Source of the DNA: Posidoniimonas corsicana
Lineage (GTDB): Bacteria > Planctomycetota > Planctomycetia > Pirellulales > Lacipirellulaceae
Reading direction: 5' to 3'
Assembly: GCF_007859765.1 (NCBI RefSeq)
Contig: NZ_SIHJ01000004.1
Coordinates: 124,001 to 188,000, forward strand
Length of the DNA stretch: 64,000 bases
In this document: positions 16,806 to 26,581 of the stretch, piece after piece
How the letters are laid out: each line of letters opens with the position of its first letter
Position numbering within the stretch: the first letter of the stretch is position 1
Translations under genes and position numbers: made by a program
Notes under the pieces: generated by a model
The model's input: the letters and a program-made list of their open reading frames with translations, nothing else
What the model was told of the DNA's origin: nothing
The model's database searches: none

Positions 16806-17354
16806 CTAGGGGAGACGCTGGAAGTAAAGCCAGCCAAAACGAGGGTCGACCCCCTCCTCGCGGAGCGTGAACGCGTCGCCCAGGTCGTTGAGTTCCAGCA
16901 GGAAGCGGCGTTTGGTTAGCTGGGGCAGGTCGTCGCCCTCGGCCTGGGTTGGCACGCCGTCGACCAGCTCGATCAACGAGACGCCAACGTCTGTCGACAA
17001 CACCTTCCAGGAGCCTTTAATCGGCTGCCCGCCGTTGAGGCTCATCACCACCTGGTCCTGCGGAAGGAACTCGAGCAGCACGGTGAAGTTAAACGCCTCG
17101 AGGTCGGTCTGCTCGCTGGGCTGCATCGCGGCCAGCTTCTCGGCGGCCTCCTTCTCCTCGGCGCTGACCGGACGCGTGACCTCGCGTGGGATGTAGCCGG
17201 GGGCGGTGGGGATTGGGTTCCTCTCCCGCTTGGCGGCCAGGCTGTCTGGCCGTCCCTCCCACTTGCCGATGAGGAGCTGCGAGGTCGAGGCGGGGCCGCA
17301 GCCGCACAGCAACGCCGTGCAGAGCAGCAGAGGAAGAGGGCGGGGAATGGCCAC
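16806..17354 (-). CDS. Hypothetical lipoprotein
   Basis: A 182-residue product with a lipoprotein signal (MAIPRPLPLLLCTALLCGC, lipobox LLCGC, so Cys19 would be lipidated). The mature part contains GKWEGRPDSLAAKRER near the start and MSLNGGQPIKGSWKVLSTD in the middle, a pattern seen in small planctomycete lipoproteins with a lipocalin-like 'GxW' strand. That similarity is only suggestive. The function is unknown. Confidence 0.65.
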   Translation of the reverse strand: MAIPRPLPLLLCTALLCGCGPASTSQLLIGKWEGRPDSLAAKRERNPIPTAPGYIPREVTRPVSAEEKEAAEKLAAMQPSEQTDLEAFNFTVLLEFLPQDQVVMSLNGGQPIKGSWKVLSTDVGVSLIELVDGVPTQAEGDDLPQLTKRRFLLELNDLGDAFTLREEGVDPRFGWLYFQRLP

Positions 17355-17445
17355 GGCGTCGGGCTGTAGGGAGGGCAGGGCGGGGGATTTCGGACCATTA
17401 TTCTAAGCCGCCTACGCGTCGACCGCCACGCTGGGCGCCCGCCCG

Positions 17446-19878
17446 CTAGTAGGCGGGGGTCGCGGCGCCCGATTCGGACAGCTCGTACGGCAGCCAGGCC
17501 AGCACCACCTGACCGACGTCGATGTCCGATTTGCGGGGCGAGACCTCCAGATTGGCCAGCTCAAGCTGATCCGGCCCGTAGGCCGACCGGACGTCCGCGG
17601 CCGCCTGCTCCTGCTCGGCCTGCAGCTCGTCGAGCTCGGCCTGCGCCTCCTCCAGCGCCTGCTTGGCCCGGCTGGCCTGCCCGTGCTCGGTGGCGGCCCT
17701 TCGGGCGGCCGTGACGCTGGTGCTCCGCTTCCGCTTGGTCGCCTTGTTGCCGAGCATGCTCAGCACCAGGTCGAGCACCTGCATCAGGAACCCGCCGACC
17801 CGGCCCCAGAACTGGGAGTTCTGCTCATCGAAGTACGACTGCTTTTTCGCGATCTTCTCCCGGGCGCGGGCGACCCGCTTGGCGTAGCTGGCCTCGACCT
17901 TCTGCAACTCCTCCTGGAGCCGCAGCCGGGCCCGCTCCGCCAGCCGGTCCCGGAACGCCTGCTGATCTTCACCCGGGCGGGACACCTCATCGAGCGCCCG
18001 GCACTCGAACAGCGTCAGCCGTTGCTCCTGGTACAGCCACTCCTCGAGCTCACGGGCGAAGCCCCGGTAGTTCTTCTCGTTGGCGAGGTCGGCGGGCAGC
18101 GGCGCCCGCGCGGCGTCGGCCGGCGGCGGGTCGACCAGCACGGGGCACTGGTCGTAGGCGATCGCGCCGCCCCACACGCCATCGGGCACCTGCTCGTTCT
18201 GACTCTTGAGGACGTACACCTCCCGCCACTCGTCGACGACCGGCTTGCGATCGACAAAGTGCACCTTCCCTGATCCGAGCAGCGCGGGGCGGTACTCAAG
18301 TCGGGTCGTTTCGGGGAGCTTCTCCCGCACAGCGACCCACCGCTGGTCGACCCCATCGACCTTCTCGACGGGGGCCGCTGCTTGCCGGGCAGGCTTTTCG
18401 ACTTCTGGCTCGGAGGGCTTTGCGGGTGCGACTGCGTTGTTGGCGTCTGGCAAGAATCGCTCCCGCACGCCGTCCATCAGCCGCTTGATGTGACCGCGGG
18501 TCAGCGGGCCCGCCAGGTACGACATGGCCCAGCGGGTGTGGAACACCTGGGGCGCATCGTCGTGCACGTTGTTGAGCAGGAATACGCGGCTGCCGAGCGC
18601 GGCGAGCGTGGCCTCCATCGCCTGCTTGTTGAACCCCGCGCCCGCCTGGGCCGAAGCGCCCTCCAACCCCTCGATGACGCGGGCCTTGTCGCGTTCGGTC
18701 TGCAGCCGCCCCAAGAACCACGCGCCGCAGTTCGACAGGCCCTTGTAGTCCAGGTCCACCGGGTTCTGCGTCGCGAGCACGCAGCCCACGCCGAACGCGC
18801 GGGCCTGCTTGAGCAGCGTCAGCATCGGGCGTTTGGACGGCGGGTTGGCGACCGGCGGGAAGTAGCCGTAGACCTCGTCCATGTACAGCAACGCCCGCAG
18901 GCTGCCGGTGCCGGGCTGGGTCCGCATCCAGGCCTGAACCTCGTTCAGCAGGATGGTTACGAAGAACATCCGCTGCGCGTCGTCGAGGTGGGCGATTGAG
19001 ATGATCGACAGCCGTGGCTTCCCCTCGGGGTTGTAGAGCAGCTTGCCAACATCCAGCGGCGCGCCGGTCATCCAGCCGGCGAACGAGGGGCTCGCCAGCA
19101 GGTTATTGAGGTCCATCGCCAGCGCGGTGCGATCCTTCTGCGGGAAGAAGGAGTCGAGCTGCATCACGCCCACGGTAGCGAACGGCGGGTCCTGGATCTC
19201 GCGGATCATGTCCGCCACGTCCAGGTCGTGCCCCGCCTGCCAGGCGGTGGTGAGGATCGTCGACAGGAAGATGTGCTCGCGGCTGCGCACCGGGTCGGCG
19301 TCGATGCCCAAGAGCGCGAGCAGCCCCGACACGGCCGACGCGACCCGCTCGCGGAACACCTCGGAGTCGGCCAGGATCTCGCGCGGCGGCGCGTTGAAGC
19401 TCTTCAGCACCGTCAGCGGGATGCCGGCCGACGAGCCGGGCGTGAAGATCAACCGCTCGACGGAGTCGTTGTACTGCTGGATCCGCTCGGGGCCCTCGCC
19501 CCAGTCGGCCAGCCCGCTGCGCCACAGCTCGGCCGTGCTGGCCGCGAACTCGTCGGGCGACTGCCCCTTGCGGGCCGCGACGCTCTCGTCGATCCAGGGG
19601 CGGAAGTCCTCCGGCGCCAGGTTGGGGAACGCCAGCAGCAGGTTGCCGAGGTCGCCCTTGGGGTCGATCGCGATGGCCGGCACGCCGTCCAGCGCGGCCT
19701 CCTCCAGCAGCGACAGGCAGAGCCCTGTCTTGCCGCTGCCGGTCATCCCGACGCACACCGCGTGTGTGGTGAGGTCTTTGCTCTTGAGCAGCAGCGGCGC
19801 CTGGGCGTCGGTTTGGCCGGTGGCCAGGTCGTGCCGGCGGCCGAGGTAGAAGTGGTTCTTGCTGTCGAGGTCGGGCAT
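17446..19878 (-). CDS. HerA/VirB4-like ATPase with C-terminal coiled coil
   Basis: An 810-residue protein. Walker A GMTGSGKTG lies near residue 45, followed by AIDPKGDLGNLL; Walker B is in LLYMDEVYGYFPP near 325, and ATQNPVDLDYKGLSNCGAWFLG is the sensor region typical of DUF87/HerA-type ATPases. Residues about 640-790 form a long charged coiled coil (AEERARLRLQEELQKVEAS..., AKQALEEAQAELDELQ). Relatives pump or remodel DNA, often in repair or conjugation. No nuclease partner (NurA) is beside it, so the role is open. The ferredoxin:thioredoxin reductase gene lies upstream on the same strand. Confidence 0.8.
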   Translation of the reverse strand: MPDLDSKNHFYLGRRHDLATGQTDAQAPLLLKSKDLTTHAVCVGMTGSGKTGLCLSLLEEAALDGVPAIAIDPKGDLGNLLLAFPNLAPEDFRPWIDESVAARKGQSPDEFAASTAELWRSGLADWGEGPERIQQYNDSVERLIFTPGSSAGIPLTVLKSFNAPPREILADSEVFRERVASAVSGLLALLGIDADPVRSREHIFLSTILTTAWQAGHDLDVADMIREIQDPPFATVGVMQLDSFFPQKDRTALAMDLNNLLASPSFAGWMTGAPLDVGKLLYNPEGKPRLSIISIAHLDDAQRMFFVTILLNEVQAWMRTQPGTGSLRALLYMDEVYGYFPPVANPPSKRPMLTLLKQARAFGVGCVLATQNPVDLDYKGLSNCGAWFLGRLQTERDKARVIEGLEGASAQAGAGFNKQAMEATLAALGSRVFLLNNVHDDAPQVFHTRWAMSYLAGPLTRGHIKRLMDGVRERFLPDANNAVAPAKPSEPEVEKPARQAAAPVEKVDGVDQRWVAVREKLPETTRLEYRPALLGSGKVHFVDRKPVVDEWREVYVLKSQNEQVPDGVWGGAIAYDQCPVLVDPPPADAARAPLPADLANEKNYRGFARELEEWLYQEQRLTLFECRALDEVSRPGEDQQAFRDRLAERARLRLQEELQKVEASYAKRVARAREKIAKKQSYFDEQNSQFWGRVGGFLMQVLDLVLSMLGNKATKRKRSTSVTAARRAATEHGQASRAKQALEEAQAELDELQAEQEQAAADVRSAYGPDQLELANLEVSPRKSDIDVGQVVLAWLPYELSESGAATPAY

Positions 19879-19959
19879 TGGCTAACGGACGATGCGAGGA
19901 GAACGAGCGTCGGGATTCTCGCCTGTTCGGCGTCCCACGCCAAGAGACGCCGGCTTGCC

Positions 19960-20349
19960 CTACGCCCCCTCGCGGCCCTTGTCCGGCGTGGGGTCCTTCA
20001 CCACGCCGTAGATCTCGCGCCCCTCGTGGTCGTCGGGCAGGTACTCGGTGATCGGCTTGCCGTCGGCGGTGACGAACAGCAAACAGTGGCAGTACTTCCA
20101 CTTCTTCATCTCGTCGCACGCGCAGATCCAGCGGCGGCCGTGCTCCTCCAGCTCCTTCTGCTTGCTTGGGTAGAAGTTGCACGGGCAGAGCGGGCGGCCG
20201 ACCTCCTCGATGTTGGCGGCCAGGCCGTTGATCACCACCTCCGTGACGCCCGCGTCCGGGTGCCCGACCGTGCCGGACTTCTCCCAGTACTTCTGGACGT
20301 ACTTGGTCATCTTGTCCACGTTCTTCTGCGACGGGTTGAGTGTGCCCAT
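19960..20349 (-). CDS. Ferredoxin:thioredoxin reductase, catalytic (beta) chain
   Basis: A 129-residue product. The six cysteines that hold the [4Fe-4S] cluster and redox disulfide are present in order: C55-P-C57, C76-A-C78 and C87-H-C89. This resembles the plant and cyanobacterial CPC-x16-CPC-x8-CHC pattern with a slightly longer first spacer and Ala in the second motif. The catalytic chain passes electrons from ferredoxin to thioredoxin. No variable (alpha) chain is nearby. Length fits the family. Confidence 0.88.
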   Translation of the reverse strand: MGTLNPSQKNVDKMTKYVQKYWEKSGTVGHPDAGVTEVVINGLAANIEEVGRPLCPCNFYPSKQKELEEHGRRWICACDEMKKWKYCHCLLFVTADGKPITEYLPDDHEGREIYGVVKDPTPDKGREGA

Positions 20350-20998
20350 GCGATGCCCTCCGACCGGTTTGCGAGAAAAGCCTCCGTGTTACTTCACAAT
20401 AGCGGATCCGAAGTGATCAGTCGCCCTGCTCAGCTCGGGCCCGGCTGGGGGAGCTGCCGAAGGGTCAGCGAGAGTTTTCGCAGTGGTATCTCCTTCTGCC
20501 CTTGCTGTTGTGTGGCCATTCCAAGCTGCCGGCGCAGCGTGATAAACGGCGCCCCCATGTGAGCTGACGCGGTTGGAAGTGGCGGGCAGCCGGTAGAATT
20601 TGCTTCCTGCGAATCGACTCCTCCACGCCGAGTCACTCTTCCGCGTGGAACCCACCCGTTTGGGTGTTTCGTCCGATTCGTTTTGTCCAAAAACAAGCGC
20701 GGAGGGGACAAAACTCAGGACAGATTCTCTGATTGAGAGTTTGTAAGTGCTTTTCAAGAAACGTGTTACGGTAACTGTCCGAGGAGGGCCCGCAGGGGTT
20801 TTGTCCCTTTTTGAGCGCACTAAGCGGACACTGTTCTCACGCGATTAAGCCGGACCTCGACGCACAGCGGCGGCGGACTTAAGAATGCGGACGTACGATC
20901 ACCGCTTCCATTAGATCGCTTGGCGTGGCCGTTTTCCACGACGAAGTGGCAGACTAGTCTGTACTACTTCACCCACCGCACCGCAGGCATCGACCAAC
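20350..20998. other. Gene-free stretch holding hairpin element copy 2
   Basis: Open frames here have composition unlike the neighbours and no recognisable domains, so none is called as a gene. The stretch is markedly less GC-rich than its surroundings. It contains the second dispersed hairpin element (20662-20831) and must hold the promoter of the reductase gene that starts at 20349. Confidence 0.55.
20662..20831 (-). repeat. Dispersed hairpin element, copy 2
   Basis: The inverted counterpart of the element at 1166-1336. It has the same 9-bp arms GTTTTGTCC (20680-20688) and GGACAAAAC (20706-20714), the same 17-base loop length with 14 of 17 bases matching when reversed, and the same 83-base gap to a third GTTTTGTCC box (20798-20806). 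That box has a weak GGAC partner at 20825-20828. The 83-base interior is much less conserved than the boxes. It is oriented toward the ferredoxin:thioredoxin reductase gene. Confidence 0.75.
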
Positions 20999-21586
20999 TT
21001 GAACCTCTACGCCGGCAAGCCGGAATACCTCACTATTGTCACCGGGCTGCCCCGCTCCGGCACGTCGATGCTGATGCAGATGCTGGCGGGGGGCGGCATG
21101 ACGCCGTGTTCCGACGGGCTGCGGACCGCCGACGAGAGCAACCCGCAGGGCTACTGGGAGCACGACCGCGTCAAGCGGCTCGCCACCGACGCGGCCTGGC
21201 TGCTGGACGTCGAGGGCGACGCCATCAAGATTGTCGCGCCGCTTCTGCGTTTCCTGCCCGCTCCGCTGGCGTGCCGCGTGATCTGGATCGACCGTGACCT
21301 GGACGAGGTGCTCGCCTCGCAGCAGAAGATGATCGCGCTGGCCGGCGCCCGCGGCGCCGACCTGCCGGCCGACCGCCTCAAGCAGGCGGTCGCGCAGCAG
21401 CTCGAGGGCGCGCGGGCGTGGCTCGCGGCGCGTCCCGCCACGCCGGTGCTGACGCTCGCGCACCGCCAGGTGATCGACGACCCGGCGGCGGCCGCCGAGC
21501 AGATTGAGCGGTTCCTCGGGCTGGGCCTGGACGCCACGGCGATGGCCGCGGCCGTCTCGCCGGAGCTGTACCGCAACCGACGCTAA
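20999..21586 (+). CDS. P-loop sulfotransferase-like protein, TTG start
   Basis: A 195-residue product from a TTG at 20999 (NLYAGKPEYLTIVTGLPRSG). The PAPS-binding type P-loop GLPRSGTSMLMQML is at residues 16-29. No ATG precedes it, and the next ATG lies inside the P-loop, so a TTG start is likely although its ribosome site is weak. IWIDRDLDEVLASQQKM and the LTLAHRQVIDDPAAAAEQIERFLG block match the sulfotransferase family's 3'-phosphate and C-terminal regions. The protein is short for the family. The acceptor is unknown. Confidence 0.7.
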   Translation: MNLYAGKPEYLTIVTGLPRSGTSMLMQMLAGGGMTPCSDGLRTADESNPQGYWEHDRVKRLATDAAWLLDVEGDAIKIVAPLLRFLPAPLACRVIWIDRDLDEVLASQQKMIALAGARGADLPADRLKQAVAQQLEGARAWLAARPATPVLTLAHRQVIDDPAAAAEQIERFLGLGLDATAMAAAVSPELYRNRR

Positions 21587-21589
21587 CCG

Positions 21590-22699
21590 CTACAGCGAGT
21601 CCTCGACGCCGACCTCCTCGCCGGCCATCGTCGCGAGGGCGAAGAACGCGGGCTCGTCGATCGACTGCTTCACCGGGTGCACCGACCCATCGACCAGCGT
21701 GAACAGCACCACGCCTGTGTGGAACGAACCGAAGTACGACCACTTGGTCTCGTAGCGTGACTCCGGGTTCTCCGGGCCGTTGGGGATGGGCTGGCCGTTC
21801 TCCTGCTGCACATCGAGCCCCAGGTGGGCCGGCAGCGCGCCGGCGCCGACCCACGAGAAGCCCTGCACCAGCCCGCTGTCGATCTCGGTGTTGTAGATCG
21901 TGCGGATACCTGTGCCGTAGGTGCCGGGCGCCTCGCCGAACATCAGCGTCTTGGAGGTTCCGTCGGTGATCTTGGCGAGCCGGACCTTGCTGCGGGTCCC
22001 GAACGGGCCGCCAAGCTGCCGAGAAACATCGTAGCCGGTGTCGGAGGTGACCCCGCGGCCGACATCGCCGTACAGCCCGGCCACGCCCTGGTAGTGCGTC
22101 AGGCCGAACACCGTGCCGGGGTTGGCGGGGTAGCTCGCCTGGGCGTAGCCGTTGTCTTCTTTGCTCGCGTCCCAGCCGTCGGGGAAGTTGCCGTAGACCT
22201 GGATGAGCGTGCGGTTGCTGGGTTGCCGCTCGGGCACCGAGGGGCAGATCAGCGTGTCGATCGGCGTGGCGGCCGCCTCGACGATGTTGGTGCGGGTCCA
22301 GAAGTTGAAGTCGTACTGGTCGACGCCCACCTGGTAGCCGGTCAGGATCTGAGACTCCAGCGCGGACTCCTCCAGCTGCGGCAGCAGCGACACGAACACG
22401 CTGGTCCACTGGTTCGGTTTGCCAGGCCCCTCGAAGTTGGCGTTGGGGAAGCTGAAGTTGCGGCTGCCGAGGTAGCCGGGCGGCAGCCGGTTGTTGGCCG
22501 ACTCGAAGTTCAGCGCCGCCAGGCCGAGCTGCTTCAGCTTGTTGGTGCAGCTCGAGCGGCGGGCGGCCTCCCGCGCCGACTGGACCGCCGGGAGCAGCAG
22601 CGCGATCAGGATGCCGATGATCGCGATCACCACCAGCAGTTCGACCAGCGTGAACGCGGCCCGCTGGGCGGGGCGTGTGGGGAGGGGGTGGGGCCTCAT
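21590..22699 (-). CDS. DUF1559 pseudopilin-like protein
   Basis: A 369-residue product with a type IV pilin/pseudopilin N-terminus (AAFTLVELLVVIAIIGILIA), where prepilin peptidase would cut before the Phe. It continues with the DUF1559 signature LLPAVQSAREAARRSSCTNKLKQLGLA and ends with the H-x-G/VLFTLVDGSVHPV block. DUF1559 proteins are abundant in planctomycetes and are thought to be surface fibres or secretion-linked; their function is unproven. It converges with the sulfotransferase-like gene, four bases apart. Confidence 0.93.
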   Translation of the reverse strand: MRPHPLPTRPAQRAAFTLVELLVVIAIIGILIALLLPAVQSAREAARRSSCTNKLKQLGLAALNFESANNRLPPGYLGSRNFSFPNANFEGPGKPNQWTSVFVSLLPQLEESALESQILTGYQVGVDQYDFNFWTRTNIVEAAATPIDTLICPSVPERQPSNRTLIQVYGNFPDGWDASKEDNGYAQASYPANPGTVFGLTHYQGVAGLYGDVGRGVTSDTGYDVSRQLGGPFGTRSKVRLAKITDGTSKTLMFGEAPGTYGTGIRTIYNTEIDSGLVQGFSWVGAGALPAHLGLDVQQENGQPIPNGPENPESRYETKWSYFGSFHTGVVLFTLVDGSVHPVKQSIDEPAFFALATMAGEEVGVEDSL

Positions 22700-22744
22700 C
22701 TCGTCAATCCTTTTGAGTCGCCTGTTACCTGGTTGGGTCCATTG

Positions 22745-24754
22745 CTAAACGGCGCCGGCGGCCCGCACCTGCTTCGCCTGCAGGTCGGCCCGCAGCGCCT
22801 TGTCCGGCTCGCCCGCGGCGCGGTACGCGGAGGCCAGGGCTTGGTGGGCCTCGGAAAAACGCGGCGCCTGCTTCACGCAGAGCGTGAGCGCCTCGACCGC
22901 GCCGGGGTAGTCGCCCAGCGCCAGCATCGCCTTGCCGATGGTGCAGTGCGCCCGGGGGAAAAAGTGGGTCAGCTCGGCCGCCTGCAGGGACAGGCTGAGC
23001 GCTTCGTCCGGTTCGCCCAACGCCAGCTTGGCGCGGCCCAGCCCCTCGAGCGAGACCGAGCACTCCGGGTCGATCGCCAGCGCCTTCTCGAACGCCTGGG
23101 TGGCGGGCGTGTGCTTCTCGGCCGCCAGGTAGACCGCGCCCAGTTTGTTGTAGAGCCCGGGCAAGCGGGGCTGCGACGCCTCGACCCGCTGGTAGAACTC
23201 GAGCGCGCGGTCGTGGTCGCCGTCGGCGTGGGCCAGCACGCCCAGCATCATGTGCAGCCGGGGCTGGTCGATCTGTTTTTCTTGCAGCCCCTCCAGCAGC
23301 GAGCGGGCGTCGTCGTGGCGGCCTAGCGCTAGCAGGCAGCTCGCCAGGAAAACCTGCCCCTGGGCCGTATCGCGGACGCAGGGGTCGATCGCCTCGAACA
23401 CCTCGACCGCCTGCTGGAAGTCCCGCGCGTCGGCCAGCGTCTGCGCCAGGCAGAGCTGGTTCTGGGCGATCGTGTCGCGGACGGTCTGCTCGGACTCCGC
23501 GCTCGGGGGGTCGATGTAGCCGAGCGCCACGAGCTGCTGCATCGCCTCGCGGGCCTCGGCCGGGTCGACCCGCAGCGAGCCGCTGTGCATGCCGCACCCG
23601 CCGGGGATTTCCTCCCAGCTCTCGATGCGGCGGGGCTCGTCGGGCAGGTCGAGCGCCTCGGCCAGCACGCGGCCGGGCATGTCGTAGCCGGCGGGCAGCC
23701 CCAGCAGGTGCAGCAGGGTGGGGGCCACGTCCAGCAGCGACGCGCCGAACAGCCTCCCCCCCGGCTTCACCCCGGGGCCCTGCGCCGCGAGCACGCCGAA
23801 CGGACGGTGCCACTCGACGGGGCCCGACTTGCCCTCGCGCGGGTCGGGCCGCAGGTGGTTGTTGTAGTAGCCGTGGTCGGACATCAGCACCACGGTGGTG
23901 TCGTCGCCGGCCAGCGTGAGCAGCGCTTCGAGCATCATGTCGTGGAAGCGGTAGATGCCGACCATGCAGTTCTGGTAGGCGTCGAAGTCCTCCTGCGACA
24001 CCTGGTCCATCTTCGGCGGGTGGAACTCCATGAACTCGTGGCCGAAGCGGTCGATGCCCTCGTAGTAGACGGCCGTCAGGTCCCACTCGGTGGTGGTCAT
24101 CAGGTGGGTGGCGGCCGCGTGCACGGTGGCGGTCTGCGCCAGCATCCGCTGCAGCGCGGCCAGGCGGTTGGCGGGCTGATCCTGCAGCCGCGCCGCATCG
24201 GGGACGAAGGGCAGGATCGCCGTGGCGTCGATCTCCCGCGGCCGCACCCGCAGCTCGGCCAGCTCGTCGGTGAGGTCCGCCGGGTGGACCGACCCCTGCG
24301 GCGGCGGGGTGACGCCGTCGTCGGTCGCGGAGAACACCTCGAACTGGTTGGAGACCATCGTGCCCGCGATCGGCTCCGCCGGGTGCGAGGCGTACCAGCC
24401 GACCACGTTCGAACGCAGCCCGCACTGCGTGAGGATGTTCCAGATCGCCTTGCACTTGCGGCTGGTGCTGGCGGAGGGACGCACGCCCGGGCCGTCGGGG
24501 TCGGGCTCGGTGAAGCCGAGCACGCCGTGCCCGCTGGCGCGCTTGCCGGTGGCGATGCTGTTCCACAGGATGGGCGAGAGCATCGGCTGCAGGCTGGCCA
24601 AGTTGCCCCAGCTGCCGCGCTGCATCAGCCCGGCGGTGGCGGGCATGAGCCCCTGCTCGATGAGCGGGTGGATCATCTGCCAGTCGGCGGCGTCCCAGCC
24701 AACCAGCAGCACCCGCCGGGGCGAGGCGTCGGACTGTCGTCGCTCAACACTCAT
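22745..24754 (-). CDS. Type I phosphodiesterase-like protein with C-terminal TPRs
   Basis: A 669-residue protein. The N-terminal 430 residues have the alkaline-phosphatase-superfamily layout: [17 protein letters not shown] with the first metal Asp, [19 protein letters not shown] carrying the nucleophile region, [13 protein letters not shown], and [12 protein letters not shown] with the metal Asp-His. Residues about 430-660 are tandem TPR units (for example [30 protein letters not shown]). It lacks a signal peptide, so it may be cytoplasmic. Its start overlaps the stop of the PEP-CTERM gene upstream by eleven bases, suggesting translational coupling. The substrate is unknown. Confidence 0.85.
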   Translation of the reverse strand: MSVERRQSDASPRRVLLVGWDAADWQMIHPLIEQGLMPATAGLMQRGSWGNLASLQPMLSPILWNSIATGKRASGHGVLGFTEPDPDGPGVRPSASTSRKCKAIWNILTQCGLRSNVVGWYASHPAEPIAGTMVSNQFEVFSATDDGVTPPPQGSVHPADLTDELAELRVRPREIDATAILPFVPDAARLQDQPANRLAALQRMLAQTATVHAAATHLMTTTEWDLTAVYYEGIDRFGHEFMEFHPPKMDQVSQEDFDAYQNCMVGIYRFHDMMLEALLTLAGDDTTVVLMSDHGYYNNHLRPDPREGKSGPVEWHRPFGVLAAQGPGVKPGGRLFGASLLDVAPTLLHLLGLPAGYDMPGRVLAEALDLPDEPRRIESWEEIPGGCGMHSGSLRVDPAEAREAMQQLVALGYIDPPSAESEQTVRDTIAQNQLCLAQTLADARDFQQAVEVFEAIDPCVRDTAQGQVFLASCLLALGRHDDARSLLEGLQEKQIDQPRLHMMLGVLAHADGDHDRALEFYQRVEASQPRLPGLYNKLGAVYLAAEKHTPATQAFEKALAIDPECSVSLEGLGRAKLALGEPDEALSLSLQAAELTHFFPRAHCTIGKAMLALGDYPGAVEALTLCVKQAPRFSEAHQALASAYRAAGEPDKALRADLQAKQVRAAGAV

Positions 24755-25598
24755 GGTCGAGGGGGCCCCGGCGGCGGCGGAGAGCGGTCAGGCCGAGCGC
24801 GCCGGCGGCCAGCAGCCCGAGCGTGTGCGGCTCGGGCGCGGGCGAGGCCGCGCCGGGTGCGGCGCCGGCGCCGTACTGGCCGCGCCACAGGTCGTAGTCC
24901 GCCTGGTCGACCACGCCTTCGCTAGCGCCTTGCTCGTCGCCGTTGCCGCTGAGGGCGAAGTCGGTTCCCAGGTTGTCACGCCACACGGTGTAGTCGGCGG
25001 TGTCCACCGCTCCGTCGGCGTTGTAGTCGCCCGGCAGGCCGTCGGGGCCGGTGTCGCCGGTCAGGATCCCGACGCCGGGGACATCCTCGTACGCCCAGTC
25101 GTTGATGATGAACGTGCCGGCGGCGTTGTCGATGGAAACGCGCACCCAGCCGTAGTGCAGGTTCTCCTCCATCGCCCCGCCGATCGGGAAGCTCAGGCCG
25201 ATGAACGCGCCCTCGGCGTCGTTGAACTCGGCGTTCGGGTTGTTGGCGCCGTAGGCGAGCGACACCACAAACGGGGCGGCGGCGGTAGCCGCCGCGTCGA
25301 CGAGTTCCCCCGCCCCCAGGGCGGACGCGTAGTTCAAGCCGGTGGAGAACCCAACAATCTTGCCGGGCTCGAACGGGATCGACGCGCCCTGGTAGTTCCC
25401 GCCGAAGAAGACGTAGTTCTTCAGCAGCAGGTCGGCGTATTCGTCGTCGTCGATGCTGAGGTTCTGAGCAAAAGCTTGCTCGATGGCCAGGTCCTGGACG
25501 CCGGAGTACACCACCACAGCGGACGCATCAGCGCCTAGCAGCGCCGCCGATGCGGCGGCGGAGTAGGCGGCCTTGCAAGCGATTTCATCGCGTCGCAT
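24744..25598 (-). CDS. PEP-CTERM protein with dockerin-like module (paralogue A)
   Basis: A 284-residue exported protein. After the leader there is a roughly 170-residue beta-rich domain ([15 protein letters not shown] ... [20 protein letters not shown]). This is followed by a dockerin-like calcium-loop repeat ([20 protein letters not shown] and [15 protein letters not shown]), and finally the PEP-CTERM tail ([23 protein letters not shown]). The tail directs exosortase/archaeosortase-type processing and surface attachment. The neighbour at 25737 is a close paralogue without the dockerin-like part. The gene overlaps the phosphodiesterase gene start. Confidence 0.88.
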   Translation of the reverse strand: MRRDEIACKAAYSAAASAALLGADASAVVVYSGVQDLAIEQAFAQNLSIDDDEYADLLLKNYVFFGGNYQGASIPFEPGKIVGFSTGLNYASALGAGELVDAAATAAAPFVVSLAYGANNPNAEFNDAEGAFIGLSFPIGGAMEENLHYGWVRVSIDNAAGTFIINDWAYEDVPGVGILTGDTGPDGLPGDYNADGAVDTADYTVWRDNLGTDFALSGNGDEQGASEGVVDQADYDLWRGQYGAGAAPGAASPAPEPHTLGLLAAGALGLTALRRRRGPLDHEC

Positions 25599-25736
25599 GC
25601 CAGATTTCCTCTCGATTCTCGAAGGCGGCTGATACCGGCAACGGTTGGGTAGTCATCCTCACACGGCCCGTGTGGGGGCAGCGGTGCGCGACCAATCAAT
25701 AGCCCAAGGAGGCGACTGTCGTTGCCACTCTATTGG

Positions 25737-26393
25737 TTAAGACGCGTCCTTGCGGCGGCGCCGCACCGCGGCCAGTCCGGCCGCGCCGGCCGCCAACAGC
25801 CCCAGCGTGCCGGGCTCGGGAACCTGACCGGCGAACAGGCCCTCGCCGGGCGTGTCGTTGTAGGCCCAATCGTTGATCACGAAAGTGCCGGCGGCGTTGT
25901 CGATCGTCACACGCACCCAACCGAAGTGGCTAGTCGCGTTGATGGGGAACTCCAGGCCGATGTAGGCGCCGGTGGCGTTGTCAAACTCCGAGTTCGGGTT
26001 GTTCGGGTAGGCCAGTGAAACAGCGAACGGCCCGCCGGCGGTCGCGCCCGCGTCGATCGTGTCGCCAAAGCTGAGCGCGGTCGCGTAGTTGATCCCGGTG
26101 TTGAATCCGACAACCTTGCCCGGATAGAAGTTGACGGTGGCGCCCTGGTAGTTGGCGCCGAACACATAGTTCTTCAGCAGGATGTCGGTGTAGGCGTCGC
26201 CGTCGAGGTTGAGGTCCTGCGCGCTGAACTGGGCGATCGAAATGTCCTGCACGCCGGAGTAGCGGACTTCGGCCTCGGCCGAGGCGGCGGTCATGGCGGC
26301 GGCGCCGGCGGCGACCGAGTAGGCCGCGCGCTTGGCCAGAGTGGCAGAGCTGTCAGAGTTGCTGGCCGCCGAGGAGCTGTTGTGCAGAGTCAT
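25737..26393 (-). CDS. PEP-CTERM protein, paralogue B without dockerin
   Basis: A 218-residue product from the ATG at 26393 (MTLHNSSSAASNSDSS); 32 further open codons upstream lack similarity to the paralogue. Its core ([60 protein letters not shown]) aligns throughout with the protein at 24744. It then passes directly to the PEP-CTERM tail [20 protein letters not shown], omitting the dockerin-like module. A recent tandem duplication is the simplest explanation. Function unknown, presumably extracellular. Confidence 0.88.
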   Translation of the reverse strand: MTLHNSSSAASNSDSSATLAKRAAYSVAAGAAAMTAASAEAEVRYSGVQDISIAQFSAQDLNLDGDAYTDILLKNYVFGANYQGATVNFYPGKVVGFNTGINYATALSFGDTIDAGATAGGPFAVSLAYPNNPNSEFDNATGAYIGLEFPINATSHFGWVRVTIDNAAGTFVINDWAYNDTPGEGLFAGQVPEPGTLGLLAAGAAGLAAVRRRRKDAS

Positions 26394-26581
26394 TAGCAGA
26401 GCTTTCTTGAGAGGATCTGGGTGCACGGTGTGCGTCCTGCCAAGACGTTGAAACTCCGCCAGAGACAACGCTTGAAGCGGGAAGTCCATTCCCAGCGTGC
26501 GAGTTTAATTTTGCGGTGGGCGGCAGGCAATCAGAATGGACGCTTCGGGCCCGTATCACGGGAATCCGAAAGTCGGCGCCG

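Noticed and set aside
20389-20820. Minus-strand open frame of 143 codons in the gap upstream of the reductase
   Set aside because: It runs through the hairpin repeat, has non-coding composition and no domain; the copy-1 element is interrupted by stops in the equivalent frame.
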